10,217 bases of DNA from Methanosarcina sp. GTDB taxonomy: Archaea > Halobacteriota > Methanosarcinia > Methanosarcinales > Methanosarcinaceae. Where the stretch lies: the NCBI GenBank assembly GCA_013331265.1, contig DUGS01000075.1, positions 1-10,217 of the forward strand, written 5' to 3'. Below the pieces are notes generated by a model. The model had not been told where the DNA came from, ran no database searches, and worked only from the letters and a program-made list of their open reading frames with translations. Each line of letters begins with the position of its first letter. The first letter of the stretch is position 1. Both the position numbers and the translations under genes were made by a program. Below, in pieces: positions 1 to 6,902 of the stretch.

Positions 1-78
1 GTGGCCGTCCGCAATTTGATTTTTGCTGGCATTAATTTTAACCCCTTTTGAATCGTTTTCCCATATTTTTCTATTCAA
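1..78 (-). other. Open minus-strand frame running off the left edge (doubtful)
   Basis: Read on the minus strand, a frame is open from after a TGA at about 105 to the left edge. A TTG at 76-78 is the only usable start codon. The peptide is hydrophilic (it contains NDSKGVKINASKNQIADGH) and resembles nothing I recognise. There is no clear ribosome binding site. It may be the first codons of a gene continuing to the left, or chance. Bases 79-176 hold nothing else I can name; they are AT-rich spacer downstream of the SWIM-family remnant. Confidence 0.12.
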
Positions 79-176
79 GTCTGTATCTTTGAAGTGTAGT
101 AAGGTTCAGGATAAGAGTCAATCTGAACTCATTTTCTATTTATATTTTAATTTTTATATAAAAATTTGCTTCCGCC

Positions 177-444
177 TTAATTTTCTGCAAGTTCCAGCAA
201 TATCTCGATTAACTCCGGTTTTGTCAGTTGCTCCGGGTACTTGCGGAGCTCCTGAAGTGGTTTTTCTCCTGATTCGTGGGTTTCAGATATCTCAGAGGCT
301 TCAGCTTTTGCAACTTCTATAGTTGCTGCGTGTTCTACCCTGCTTCCTTCACGGGTCTTCTTCTGAAATGATGGGGATTTTCCATCTCTGTTCTGTGAGT
401 TCAAGAATCTTATTGTTTTTTTGTGTCCTCTCTACTGTTTCATA
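177..444 (-). pseudogene. Degenerate fragment of a third SWIM-family gene, frameshifted
   Basis: Two minus-strand frames carry pieces of the same protein family as the two large SWIM genes further right. In one frame (349-444) the codons read ILELTEQ...IPIISEEDP before a TGA at 349-351. This matches LELAEKGEEIPVISEGDP of the gene at 5018-6760, just after its zinc motif. In a second frame the sequence continues with SEISETHESGEKP, then LRKYPEQLTKPELIEILLEL, and a TAA at 177-179; this matches LRKYLEQMKKEELIDLL of the same paralogue. Order and spacing agree with the intact genes, so this is one ancestral gene broken by a frameshift around 345-355. The zinc motif itself and more than 400 C-terminal residues are missing, and nothing left of 177 restores them. 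A remnant 75-residue frame (TTG at 402-404) could still be translated, but I see no sign that it is. Confidence 0.7.
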
Positions 445-717
445 TCACTCTCTCAAAAAGATAAAAAATAAATATAGTGTATCTCTTATAAATTATTAAT
501 AATAATCATACTGTATTTAAGTAAAAAACTACTTTTAAAACTATTAAATTCTAATTTTGGCTATTTTTCCCCTTTAATTATAATTAAACAAACTATATTT
601 TTTATTAAATATATATAAAAACTCTCTTAATATTTTAAGAGAACTCTATAAATATAAATTAATGTATATTCTCCTGTAAAATATTTACTTTTCTCTAAAA
701 TTTAAGATCAAAAGCCT
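445..717. other. AT-rich intergenic region
   Basis: About 270 bases with no gene, extremely rich in A and T, between the minus-strand SWIM remnant and the plus-strand lipoprotein gene. The right half contains the candidate TATA boxes and a palindrome listed separately. The left half, read on the minus strand, has TATA-like stretches and a purine-rich GAGAGAGTGAT just before an ATG at 441-443. These are probably the old promoter and ribosome binding site of the decayed SWIM gene. Confidence 0.7.
608..656 (+). promoter_or_regulatory. Candidate promoter with palindrome for the lipoprotein-peptidase unit
   Basis: A TATA-like tract (AATATATATAAAA, about 608-620) is followed directly by an inverted repeat, TCTCTTAA-tatt-TTAAGAGA (623-642). 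A second TATA-like tract (CTATAAATATAAA) starts at 646. If the first box is used, transcription would start at about 640, inside the palindrome, and leave a leader of roughly 90 bases, a normal length in Methanosarcina. The palindrome's position between TATA box and start site would suit a repressor operator. In such AT-rich DNA, both the boxes and the symmetry could be partly chance. Confidence 0.4.
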
Positions 718-727
718 GGTGCATTAC

Positions 728-1150
728 ATGGATATAACCATAAAAAATCACAGTAGTAAGGGCCTGATTAGAGGTATAATTCGTCACTCCTTGATTTATT
801 TCCTTATCCCTCTTATTATAGTTTTTACTGCTTTTGCAACTGGCTGCATTGAAGATGGAATCTCAAAAAATGTATCTGATCTTTCTGGAGGGGAGCAAAA
901 CAGTTCCGGAACAAGCATAGATGAAAATATAGAAAATACGCTGGTGGGGCACCAACTCGTATACTGTGACATAGCCGGTGAGCCCAGGTATTACAATATC
1001 TCCAAAAAAGATATCCGCAGTATTGAAAAGTCCGAATTGGACGGTGAAATCGTATGGATCGCAACTGTCGGATCCGGTATGCAATGGGAGATTTATCTGA
1101 ACAGTACCGGTGAGTCGATCCTTAACGAAATTCAATTATTCAGGACCTGA
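728..1150 (+). CDS. Small lipoprotein with PepSY-like C-terminal half
   Basis: This 140-residue exported protein has a basic N-terminus, a hydrophobic segment (LIYFLIPLIIVFTAFA) and then ATGC, a relaxed lipobox placing the lipidated cysteine at residue 40. A Ser/Thr/Asn-rich spacer follows. The last ~60 residues (RYYNISKKDIRSIEKSEL, then EIVWIATVG, WEIYLNSTGESIL) have the look of a PepSY domain: a helix, then strands with W..YLN..TGE.L. PepSY domains act as inhibitory or chaperone propeptides of thermolysin-type peptidases. I chose ATG 728 because GGTG (718-721) lies six bases upstream; a GTG at 719 in the same frame has no such site. The stop codon abuts the ribosome binding site of the metallopeptidase gene, so the two are very likely co-transcribed and translationally coupled. 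The PepSY assignment is by eye and moderate; the lipoprotein call is firmer. Confidence 0.8.
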   Translation: MDITIKNHSSKGLIRGIIRHSLIYFLIPLIIVFTAFATGCIEDGISKNVSDLSGGEQNSSGTSIDENIENTLVGHQLVYCDIAGEPRYYNISKKDIRSIEKSELDGEIVWIATVGSGMQWEIYLNSTGESILNEIQLFRT

Positions 1151-4100
1151 AGAAGGTGTTAGTATAAAAACGAGATTATGTCTTTTCTTATTATCTATGT
1201 TTTTACTCTCCTTATTATCTATGTTTTTACTCTCCACAACCGGAATCGCAGTCTCGGATGAGTTCGATTCCGACAATGTGACCGTTTCCAAAGAACAAAT
1301 GAACATAGGGCAATGCCCGGTGAACAAAGAAACCCTGTTTAAAGCAAAATACGGATCCGACTGGAACGTTTCGATAGATAGGGGCTCAAACCTGCCGGGA
1401 AGAATTACAGGAAGCAATATAGAACTTACAGATGTTTCCGAAGAGGCAGAGCCTGAAGTCCGAAAATTCCTTGTCAATAACATCCAGATCTTCGGCCTGG
1501 ATTCCTCAGAGCTTAAGCTGGTAAAAGAGGACCATGACCGTTCGCTGGATGGAAACGGTAGTGGTATAAGCAACATTGTCTATCAGCAGTTGTACAGGGG
1601 GATTCCAGTATATTCCTCCAGGATTGGTGCCACTGTAAACGACGGGAAGCTTGTGGCTTTAGATTTAAGCTACTTCCCTGATATAACGGCTTCAACGAAA
1701 GCATCAATAAATGAAAACCTGGCTCTTTCTGCCGTGGGCAACGACCTTGGTGTTGAGATTGAGCCTTCTTCTCCTTTGGGCTCGATCTCACTTGAAAGCC
1801 TTCCAGGGAATGCCTCTGAGAAAAAAGTTGCTAAAGCAGAGCAGATTTCCCTTGTGATTTATCCTGTGGAATACGAAGGTAGCTATGGATACCATCTTGC
1901 CTACAAAATCGAACTGGCTCTCATCAGGGACCCTCTGAGCGCCTGGGTTTATTTCGTTGATGCAAACGACGGGCAGATACTGTACAGATATGACAGGATG
2001 ATTTCCTTTGCTGTTGCAGGAAACGTAACCGGTACAATGTACCCTGAATGCCCTGCCAACAATCCTGTAACCGTTCCTTTCCGGGACCAGACAGTATTTA
2101 CGTCCAATGGGTCAAATAATACCCTCTATTCTGGTATGTTTTTCAATAACACCGGTTATGCGGTAACTTTCAGTCCTATTAACCTGGCCGGCGCGGTTAA
2201 TTCCAGGTTAAATTTCAGCACAAGATTCGATCTCGAATCAAACTATGATTATGCATATGCGACTATTTCAGAAGACGGCACTACATTCACGATTTTAAAA
2301 AATTTCACTGGATGTCAGGATTCCTGGGCAGATGAATCCATAGACATATCAGCTTATGACGGGAAGCAGGTCTGGATAGGGTTTTTTTACGACACAGATG
2401 AAGCCCTTCTCGGAGAAGGTTTCTATGCAGACAATATTACAGTCTCCAGTGACAATGGGGTTGTATTTACAGATGATCTGGAAAACGGGGACGGAAACTG
2501 GACTTTTTATAAATTCAGAATAGAAAATACATTACTTAATCCGGTAACAATAACTGACGGGAACGGGTATTATAACATTACAGGTCCGGAAGAAAACATT
2601 AACATATATTCAGATCTCCGCGGGCCTTATGCAAAGGTTGTCAATGATGATAAAACAGGCTCCTTCATGGAACTTAACCTGACATCCCCCACATACGATT
2701 GGAACTGGTCTGATGTGGATACTTCCTATAAAAAGGAAGAGTCAAACGTATTCTACCATGTTAATGTCATCCATGATTATTTCACAAAGGGAGAACCCTT
2801 TGACATACACTCCATGGACTATCAGGCAGTTGCCAATATAGAGTACGGGTCGGAATACGGAAATGCATTTTCGGATGGGAAAGACATTTATTTATTTGGA
2901 GCAGGAGGCGGCTATGAATCTACAGCCGTTCTCAGTGATGTTATCTATCATGAATATACGCACAGCGTTGTGGATCATGTCTATACTACATATCTGCCGT
3001 ATGCGAATGAATCCGGAGCCCTTGACGAAGGCTGGGCAGATTATTTTGCATGCACGGTCAACAATAATTCCATAGTGGGGGAAGGATTTTATGTCAGCAC
3101 TGGCGCTGGCTTGAGGAATCTAAATAATACCTGCCGATACCCTGCCGATATAGTTAACGAGGTTCACGATGATAGCTGGATCATTTCCGGCGCCATGTGG
3201 GACCTCCGTGAGATTCTGGGAGCTGAGCTTGCTGATGAGCTTATCCTCAGGGGCATGAAACTTGAGCCTCAGAACTTTCAGGAATACCTTGAAGACATAC
3301 TGATAGTCGATGACGACAACACCAACCTGTGCGATGGTACTCCTCATATCAATGCTATCTTCAGGGCATTTTATATAAACCACGGAATAGATTCGAAATA
3401 CTTCTATCTGGTCTCTCCGAAGGTTTCCGGAGAATGTCCTTCAGGCTGCTCATTTACCACCAACAACACAACGGCTATAGCTGCCAATATTACAGGTGTG
3501 ATAGATGTAAATTCTTCATCTATTTGCATGACGGTTAATGGGGAACCTGCTGCATTAACAAATACAGAGATAAACAACGGTTATAGGGTCGAATACATCC
3601 CTTCCATTCCATATGGAGATGGGGAAGTTACGGTTTGTTTAAATGCCTCGGATGTTGCAGGAAACTCTATCTGCCACAGCTGGTCATTTTTCGTAGATAC
3701 AAAATCCCCTATCTCAAATACTCCGCAGGATATGGAATTTCCAGCAAACAGCACCGTATGCTTCACGGGATGGAAACTCTTTGACTCATATCCGGGATGT
3801 TATTGGGTATTACGCAATGGGGAACAGATCGTATCCCCTGTGAAGTGGGCAAATGGCATGAATCTCTCAGTTCCGGTGAATACCGATATAGGGACTGGAG
3901 ATTTTAATTACACTATAATATACAACGACGCTGCTGGAAATTATGGTGTGCAGGACACTGTTAACATAACCATAGATTACTTCGCGGTTCCGGCAATCAA
4001 CATAATCTCTCCTGCAGACGGCTATTCAACGACATCTGATTCAGTAATGGTTTCAGGAACCGTAAACGGCACCAGGTCATTACTTTCGGTTACCGTAAAT

Positions 4101-4952
4101 GGGGTTGATGCAAATCTCTCTCTTGAAGGTTTCAATGGCACATTCTCAAAAACAGTGCCTCTCTCCCCGGGCATAAACACAATATATGCAAATGTCACCG
4201 ATGAACGAGGGTCCGCAAACAGTACTTCCATAAACGTTACAAGAACATTATCTTCAACAGGCAGCAGTGGAGGTAGTGGGGGAAGCGGGGGAGGTGGATC
4301 TCCCGAGCCTCAGAGTAATGTAGAGATCAAGGAACTTGCCCAGCAGTTCGTGACAAATGGAAAGCATATCAGGTTCGATTTCACGCAGGGAGTCACCCCT
4401 GTAGTTTATGTGGAATTCGATGCCAAAATAAGTTTCGGAAAAGTCACAACCATTATTGAAATGCTGAGGAAGAAGTCCGTCCTGACTCCTGCCGAACCTG
4501 AAGGAGAAATCTACAAGCACTTTAACATATGGGTTGGAAACGGGGGTGTAGCTACCCCGGAAAATGTCGGCAACCCTGTCATCGGGTTTAAGGTGGAGAA
4601 ATCCTGGTTGGAGGAAAATGATATTTTAGAATCCTCTATCGAACTGAGGAGGTATAACGGTTATGTATGGTACTTACTCGTTCCGGAAAAGGTCGGTGAA
4701 GACAATGAATATATCTATTTCGAGGCCGAGACCCCTGGATTCTCACCTTTTGCCATAACAGGTGATGCACAGGAGGAATCTGGGGTAGAGAAAAGCACTC
4801 TGAAACTGGTCCCAGAGAAAAACCTTACCAATAATTCCACCGTGACCGGTGACCAGCATGTATCCGGTGAGGATAGTGCGTCAGGCCTGGTTTTTTGCTT
4901 TGTATTGGCGCTATTCGCGGGGGTATTCCTGTTTTTATGGGGGAGAAGCTGA
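1110..4952 (+). CDS. Large secreted gluzincin metallopeptidase (M4/M36-like) with PGF-pre-PGF domain
   Basis: Residues are counted from GTG 1110. The hydrophobic signal segment is at about 22-48. An FTP/PepSY propeptide follows (about 85-300, including YQQLYRGIPVYSSRIGATV and WVYFVDANDGQILYRYD). An inserted jelly-roll domain spans about 335-475 (YATISEDG, GFYADNITV), resembling domains of immune inhibitor A. The catalytic domain is about 500-765: HEYTH (His614, Glu615, His618), third zinc ligand Glu640 in GALDEGWADYFA, and a probable transition-state His686 in EVHDDSW. Three Ig-like beta domains (about 768-1046), a Gly/Ser linker (1051-1064) and a PGF-pre-PGF domain (about 1070-1218) follow. 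A C-terminal membrane segment (GLVFCFVLALFAGVFLFLW) ends in GRS. Many N-glycosylation sequons fit a surface protein that digests external protein. The start is uncertain: GTG 1110 lies inside the preceding gene and gives an odd acidic N-terminus. A good ribosome binding site at 1151-1158 points instead to ATA 1164; ATG 1197 is the next standard codon. Confidence 0.9.
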   Translation: MSRSLTKFNYSGPEEGVSIKTRLCLFLLSMFLLSLLSMFLLSTTGIAVSDEFDSDNVTVSKEQMNIGQCPVNKETLFKAKYGSDWNVSIDRGSNLPGRITGSNIELTDVSEEAEPEVRKFLVNNIQIFGLDSSELKLVKEDHDRSLDGNGSGISNIVYQQLYRGIPVYSSRIGATVNDGKLVALDLSYFPDITASTKASINENLALSAVGNDLGVEIEPSSPLGSISLESLPGNASEKKVAKAEQISLVIYPVEYEGSYGYHLAYKIELALIRDPLSAWVYFVDANDGQILYRYDRMISFAVAGNVTGTMYPECPANNPVTVPFRDQTVFTSNGSNNTLYSGMFFNNTGYAVTFSPINLAGAVNSRLNFSTRFDLESNYDYAYATISEDGTTFTILKNFTGCQDSWADESIDISAYDGKQVWIGFFYDTDEALLGEGFYADNITVSSDNGVVFTDDLENGDGNWTFYKFRIENTLLNPVTITDGNGYYNITGPEENINIYSDLRGPYAKVVNDDKTGSFMELNLTSPTYDWNWSDVDTSYKKEESNVFYHVNVIHDYFTKGEPFDIHSMDYQAVANIEYGSEYGNAFSDGKDIYLFGAGGGYESTAVLSDVIYHEYTHSVVDHVYTTYLPYANESGALDEGWADYFACTVNNNSIVGEGFYVSTGAGLRNLNNTCRYPADIVNEVHDDSWIISGAMWDLREILGAELADELILRGMKLEPQNFQEYLEDILIVDDDNTNLCDGTPHINAIFRAFYINHGIDSKYFYLVSPKVSGECPSGCSFTTNNTTAIAANITGVIDVNSSSICMTVNGEPAALTNTEINNGYRVEYIPSIPYGDGEVTVCLNASDVAGNSICHSWSFFVDTKSPISNTPQDMEFPANSTVCFTGWKLFDSYPGCYWVLRNGEQIVSPVKWANGMNLSVPVNTDIGTGDFNYTIIYNDAAGNYGVQDTVNITIDYFAVPAINIISPADGYSTTSDSVMVSGTVNGTRSLLSVTVNGVDANLSLEGFNGTFSKTVPLSPGINTIYANVTDERGSANSTSINVTRTLSSTGSSGGSGGSGGGGSPEPQSNVEIKELAQQFVTNGKHIRFDFTQGVTPVVYVEFDAKISFGKVTTIIEMLRKKSVLTPAEPEGEIYKHFNIWVGNGGVATPENVGNPVIGFKVEKSWLEENDILESSIELRRYNGYVWYLLVPEKVGEDNEYIYFEAETPGFSPFAITGDAQEESGVEKSTLKLVPEKNLTNNSTVTGDQHVSGEDSASGLVFCFVLALFAGVFLFLWGRS
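1151..1158 (+). promoter_or_regulatory. Ribosome binding site AGAAGGTG before the metallopeptidase
   Basis: AGAAGGTG matches the anti-Shine-Dalgarno complement AGGAGGTG at seven of eight bases and sits immediately after the TGA of the lipoprotein gene (1148-1150). Five bases later is ATA AAA ACG, which would give a classic signal-peptide start (KTRLCLFLLS). The same bases can form a weak ACCT-gaaga-AGGT hairpin (1145-1157) that a ribosome finishing the lipoprotein would open, suggesting translational coupling. Confidence 0.5.
1187..1234 (+). repeat. Perfect 24-bp tandem duplication in the signal-peptide coding region
   Basis: Bases 1187-1210 and 1211-1234 are identical 24-mers (each begins CTTATTATCTATG). 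The unit is a multiple of three and encodes the octapeptide LLSMFLLS twice, lengthening the hydrophobic core of the metallopeptidase signal segment. Perfect identity suggests a recent slippage or duplication event. Confidence 0.95.
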
Positions 4953-4979
4953 TGCTTCCCTTCCTGTTATTTATTTTTT
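4940..4979 (+). terminator. Probable terminator of the metallopeptidase gene, stop codon in the loop
   Basis: GAAGC (4945-4949) pairs with GCTTC (4954-4958) around a TGAT loop. The stem continues past a bulged A with G-C pairs (4942-4943 with 4959-4960) and G-T pairs. The TGA stop codon (4950-4952) lies in the loop. A T-rich run (TTCCTGTTATTTATTTTTT, 4961-4979) follows, as expected for archaeal T-tract termination. Confidence 0.55.
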
Positions 4980-5013
4980 GAAGCGTAAAACCCCTGAGTC
5001 TTTAGCTTAGTGG
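4980..5013. repeat. Hairpin repeat between convergent genes, copy 1
   Basis: Arms CCCCTGAG (4991-4998) and CTTAGTGG (5006-5013) enclose the loop TCTTTAG. In plus-strand RNA the stem has one mismatch and one G-U pair. The stretch 4980-5009 is 25/30 identical to the last 30 bases of the window (10188-10217), where the stem is better matched. Read on the minus strand, the stem is followed by TTTTA and lies just past the stop of the SWIM gene at 5018, so it may also terminate that gene. Confidence 0.6.
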
Positions 5014-5017
5014 TAGT

Positions 5018-6760
5018 TCACGTGTCTATGACCCTGCGTTTTTCCAGTGTATCAAGGATTTCAAGCAGCTTTCTTTTGAGTCTGTTCTTTTCCCTTATCT
5101 CCCTGAGATACGATTCCCACTCGGCTTTTTGTCCCCTGTCTTCAAGAGCGTTTCTGACCATCAGGAGATATATGGACGCAGATTCATATGCTTCTGTCTT
5201 TGTCCTTGAAATAAATTCTTCTGCAATCATTTTCCATATTTCGATAGCAATTTCCGGATATTTCTCCTCTACAGTGCGGGCGATTTTATCTCTCCGGTAA
5301 AAATACCTGTCTCCTTTTTCCTTATTTTTTAGCTTTCCATACCACCTGGCTACCTCATCTGGATTCTTTTCTTCGACGGCTATATCGATCAAAAGTTCTA
5401 AGGCAGGCGCATCAATTTTTCTGAACGAATCCCTGTTCGTCAGGCCTGTTTTTGGAAGGACCCCGGGCAGGCTTGAGGGTTCTTCATCAGGACTTGTTCT
5501 GTCTGCTGGGAGTTTTCCATTTTCCAGGTACTCATGGACAGCTTTCCTGACTTCTTCCCATATTCCGGCTTTTTTTGCTGATTCCCACAGGTCTGTGTAA
5601 TATTGCAGTGAAGGATATCTGAAAAATTCTTCGGCTCTCAGGGCTGTTGCAAAAAGCCAGTTCTCTTCTTTTTCCTTTATTTCGAGGAGGATATGGAGGA
5701 GTTCATGGACAGTTCGATGGTAAGATTCCCGTATTTCTTTTATTCCCCTGTAGATCCACTCTTCTGCTTTTTCTTTTTGCCCTGCGGCAAGCAGCACTTT
5801 GATTAACCGGACATAGCTCCGTTCATTTCCCGCCTCTACTTTTTCTTCGCAAATAGAGATGGCTTCTTCATAATTCCCGGCTTTTTCCAGGACAAAGACA
5901 AGCCGTTCAACAAGATTTTCCATATCCCAGCTGGAATATGAGGGGCTTTCTTCGCGGTCGCTCGCATCAAGCCGGTCTTTAAGGATTTCGGAAAAGCGTT
6001 TCCATTCTTCAACCGGGAAATCCGAATTCCAGAAGAGTTCTTCGTCAAAAATATCGTATTCGTCTTTTAATTCAAGGTCCAGAACTCTAAGCATCTTTTC
6101 ATGGGCTGGGATTCCGGACTGTATGAGGGCTTTTATCACCACTTCCATACATTTGCCAACCTCCATGCCGATATCCCCTTCTTCATCATAAGGGGCTATT
6201 TCTGCATATTCTTCCATTATTTTTATTCCCATGTCTGCAACTTGATCTGCATTCCCTGCTTCCAGGAGGGTTTCCATACGGTTCTTTATTTTCGAAAAAT
6301 CAGGGAGTTGAGAACTGTAACCTTCGTACTCATAGCTTCTGGCTTCTTCCCGGAGTTTTTCCAGTTCTAAGTATATGCTTTCTATCGTCTCTTCCGTTTT
6401 CCCGGATGCAAGGTTCAGCATATCCCACAGGTTTCTGGAAAGCAGGGCGTCCCTATCTGATAAATTCATCAAAAGATCAATAAGTTCCTCTTTTTTCATC
6501 TGTTCAAGGTACTTTCTCAGCTCTGTCCGGAAAACCTGATGTGAATCCCTGGTCTCCCCGATTTTCAGGGCAGGTCCCTGTCTCGCTCTCAGAATGAGCG
6601 GGTCTCCTTCGGAAATAACGGGAATTTCTTCTCCCTTCTCTGCTAACTCAAGATATTCAAGTACGGCTGCAACCCCGTGTTTACAGTTGTATCCTACGGG
6701 GCAGGTACAGATTGAGCTTAATTTCCCGTTTTCCAGGGTAACTTCTGTGAAATATTCCAT
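5018..6760 (-). CDS. SWIM zinc-finger protein with helical-repeat tail, N-terminally truncated paralogue
   Basis: This 580-residue cytoplasmic-type protein has no signal peptide. The SWIM motif is at residues 18-28: Cys18, Cys20, Cys26 and His28 (CTCPVGYNCKH), the CxCx(n)CxH pattern that binds zinc and is thought to mediate DNA or protein contacts. The remaining ~500 residues are charged and almost wholly helical, with TPR-like pairs such as AISICEEKVEAGNERSYVRL and AEEWIYRGIKEI. It is a close paralogue, along its whole length, of the neighbouring gene at 6909-8831; both end in EILDTLEK. That paralogue has about 60 more N-terminal residues. The corresponding DNA here survives at 6761-6870 but has lost about 60 bp and is out of frame. 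ATG 6760 is therefore a fallback start with only a weak GGGGTC upstream. The frame is open from 6817 and otherwise undamaged. The molecular role of these proteins is unknown to me. Confidence 0.85.
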   Translation of the reverse strand: MEYFTEVTLENGKLSSICTCPVGYNCKHGVAAVLEYLELAEKGEEIPVISEGDPLILRARQGPALKIGETRDSHQVFRTELRKYLEQMKKEELIDLLMNLSDRDALLSRNLWDMLNLASGKTEETIESIYLELEKLREEARSYEYEGYSSQLPDFSKIKNRMETLLEAGNADQVADMGIKIMEEYAEIAPYDEEGDIGMEVGKCMEVVIKALIQSGIPAHEKMLRVLDLELKDEYDIFDEELFWNSDFPVEEWKRFSEILKDRLDASDREESPSYSSWDMENLVERLVFVLEKAGNYEEAISICEEKVEAGNERSYVRLIKVLLAAGQKEKAEEWIYRGIKEIRESYHRTVHELLHILLEIKEKEENWLFATALRAEEFFRYPSLQYYTDLWESAKKAGIWEEVRKAVHEYLENGKLPADRTSPDEEPSSLPGVLPKTGLTNRDSFRKIDAPALELLIDIAVEEKNPDEVARWYGKLKNKEKGDRYFYRRDKIARTVEEKYPEIAIEIWKMIAEEFISRTKTEAYESASIYLLMVRNALEDRGQKAEWESYLREIREKNRLKRKLLEILDTLEKRRVIDT

Positions 6761-6777
6761 TGACCCCAGTACACGGG

Positions 6778-6870
6778 CTACGGGGCTTCCTTCAGGGGTC
6801 CGCTTAAGTCCTGCAGGTCATGCCACCTGAGTTCTTTGAAGAGGTCGAGGGTTTTGATGCTGGATTCCAT
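6778..6870 (-). pseudogene. Detached N-terminal fragment of the downstream SWIM gene
   Basis: From ATG 6868-6870 the minus strand reads TLDLFKELRWHDLQ, clearly matching NTDLFRALKWSDIEE at the start of the intact paralogue. The frame then shifts and ends at TAG (6778-6780). The matching continuation, GLKRTPEG...EYFTEV, lies in another frame from 6817 downward and runs into the SWIM gene. Compared with the paralogue, about 21 residues (WTGSKTV...RVKE) are missing. A deletion of roughly 60 bp, not a multiple of three, explains both the loss and the frameshift. The promoter and original start are still present. Confidence 0.8.
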
Positions 6871-6902
6871 AGGATAGTATTTCTATGAATGATATAAAAA
6901 AC
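6871..6902 (-). promoter_or_regulatory. Promoter of the truncated SWIM gene
   Basis: On the minus strand TTTTTTATAT is followed 21 bases later by the original ATG (6870). The spacer contains AGAAATA. The same arrangement (TTTTTTATAC, 22 bases, AGAAATA, ATG) precedes the intact paralogue, so the promoter was duplicated with the gene. A TATA box this close to the ATG implies a very short or absent leader. Confidence 0.55.

Noticed and set aside
4999..5020. A tRNA-like stretch (TAGCTTAGTGGTAGTTCA) resembling a D-arm
   Set aside because: Only the D-arm resemblance is there. No acceptor stem, anticodon arm or T-arm can be assembled around it, and the sequence is better explained by the hairpin repeat shared with the right edge.
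6778..6870. Pyrrolysine readthrough of the TAG at 6778-6780 restoring the truncated SWIM gene
   Set aside because: The frame after the TAG does not join the SWIM frame and meets a TAA soon afterwards, so readthrough would not give the family protein.
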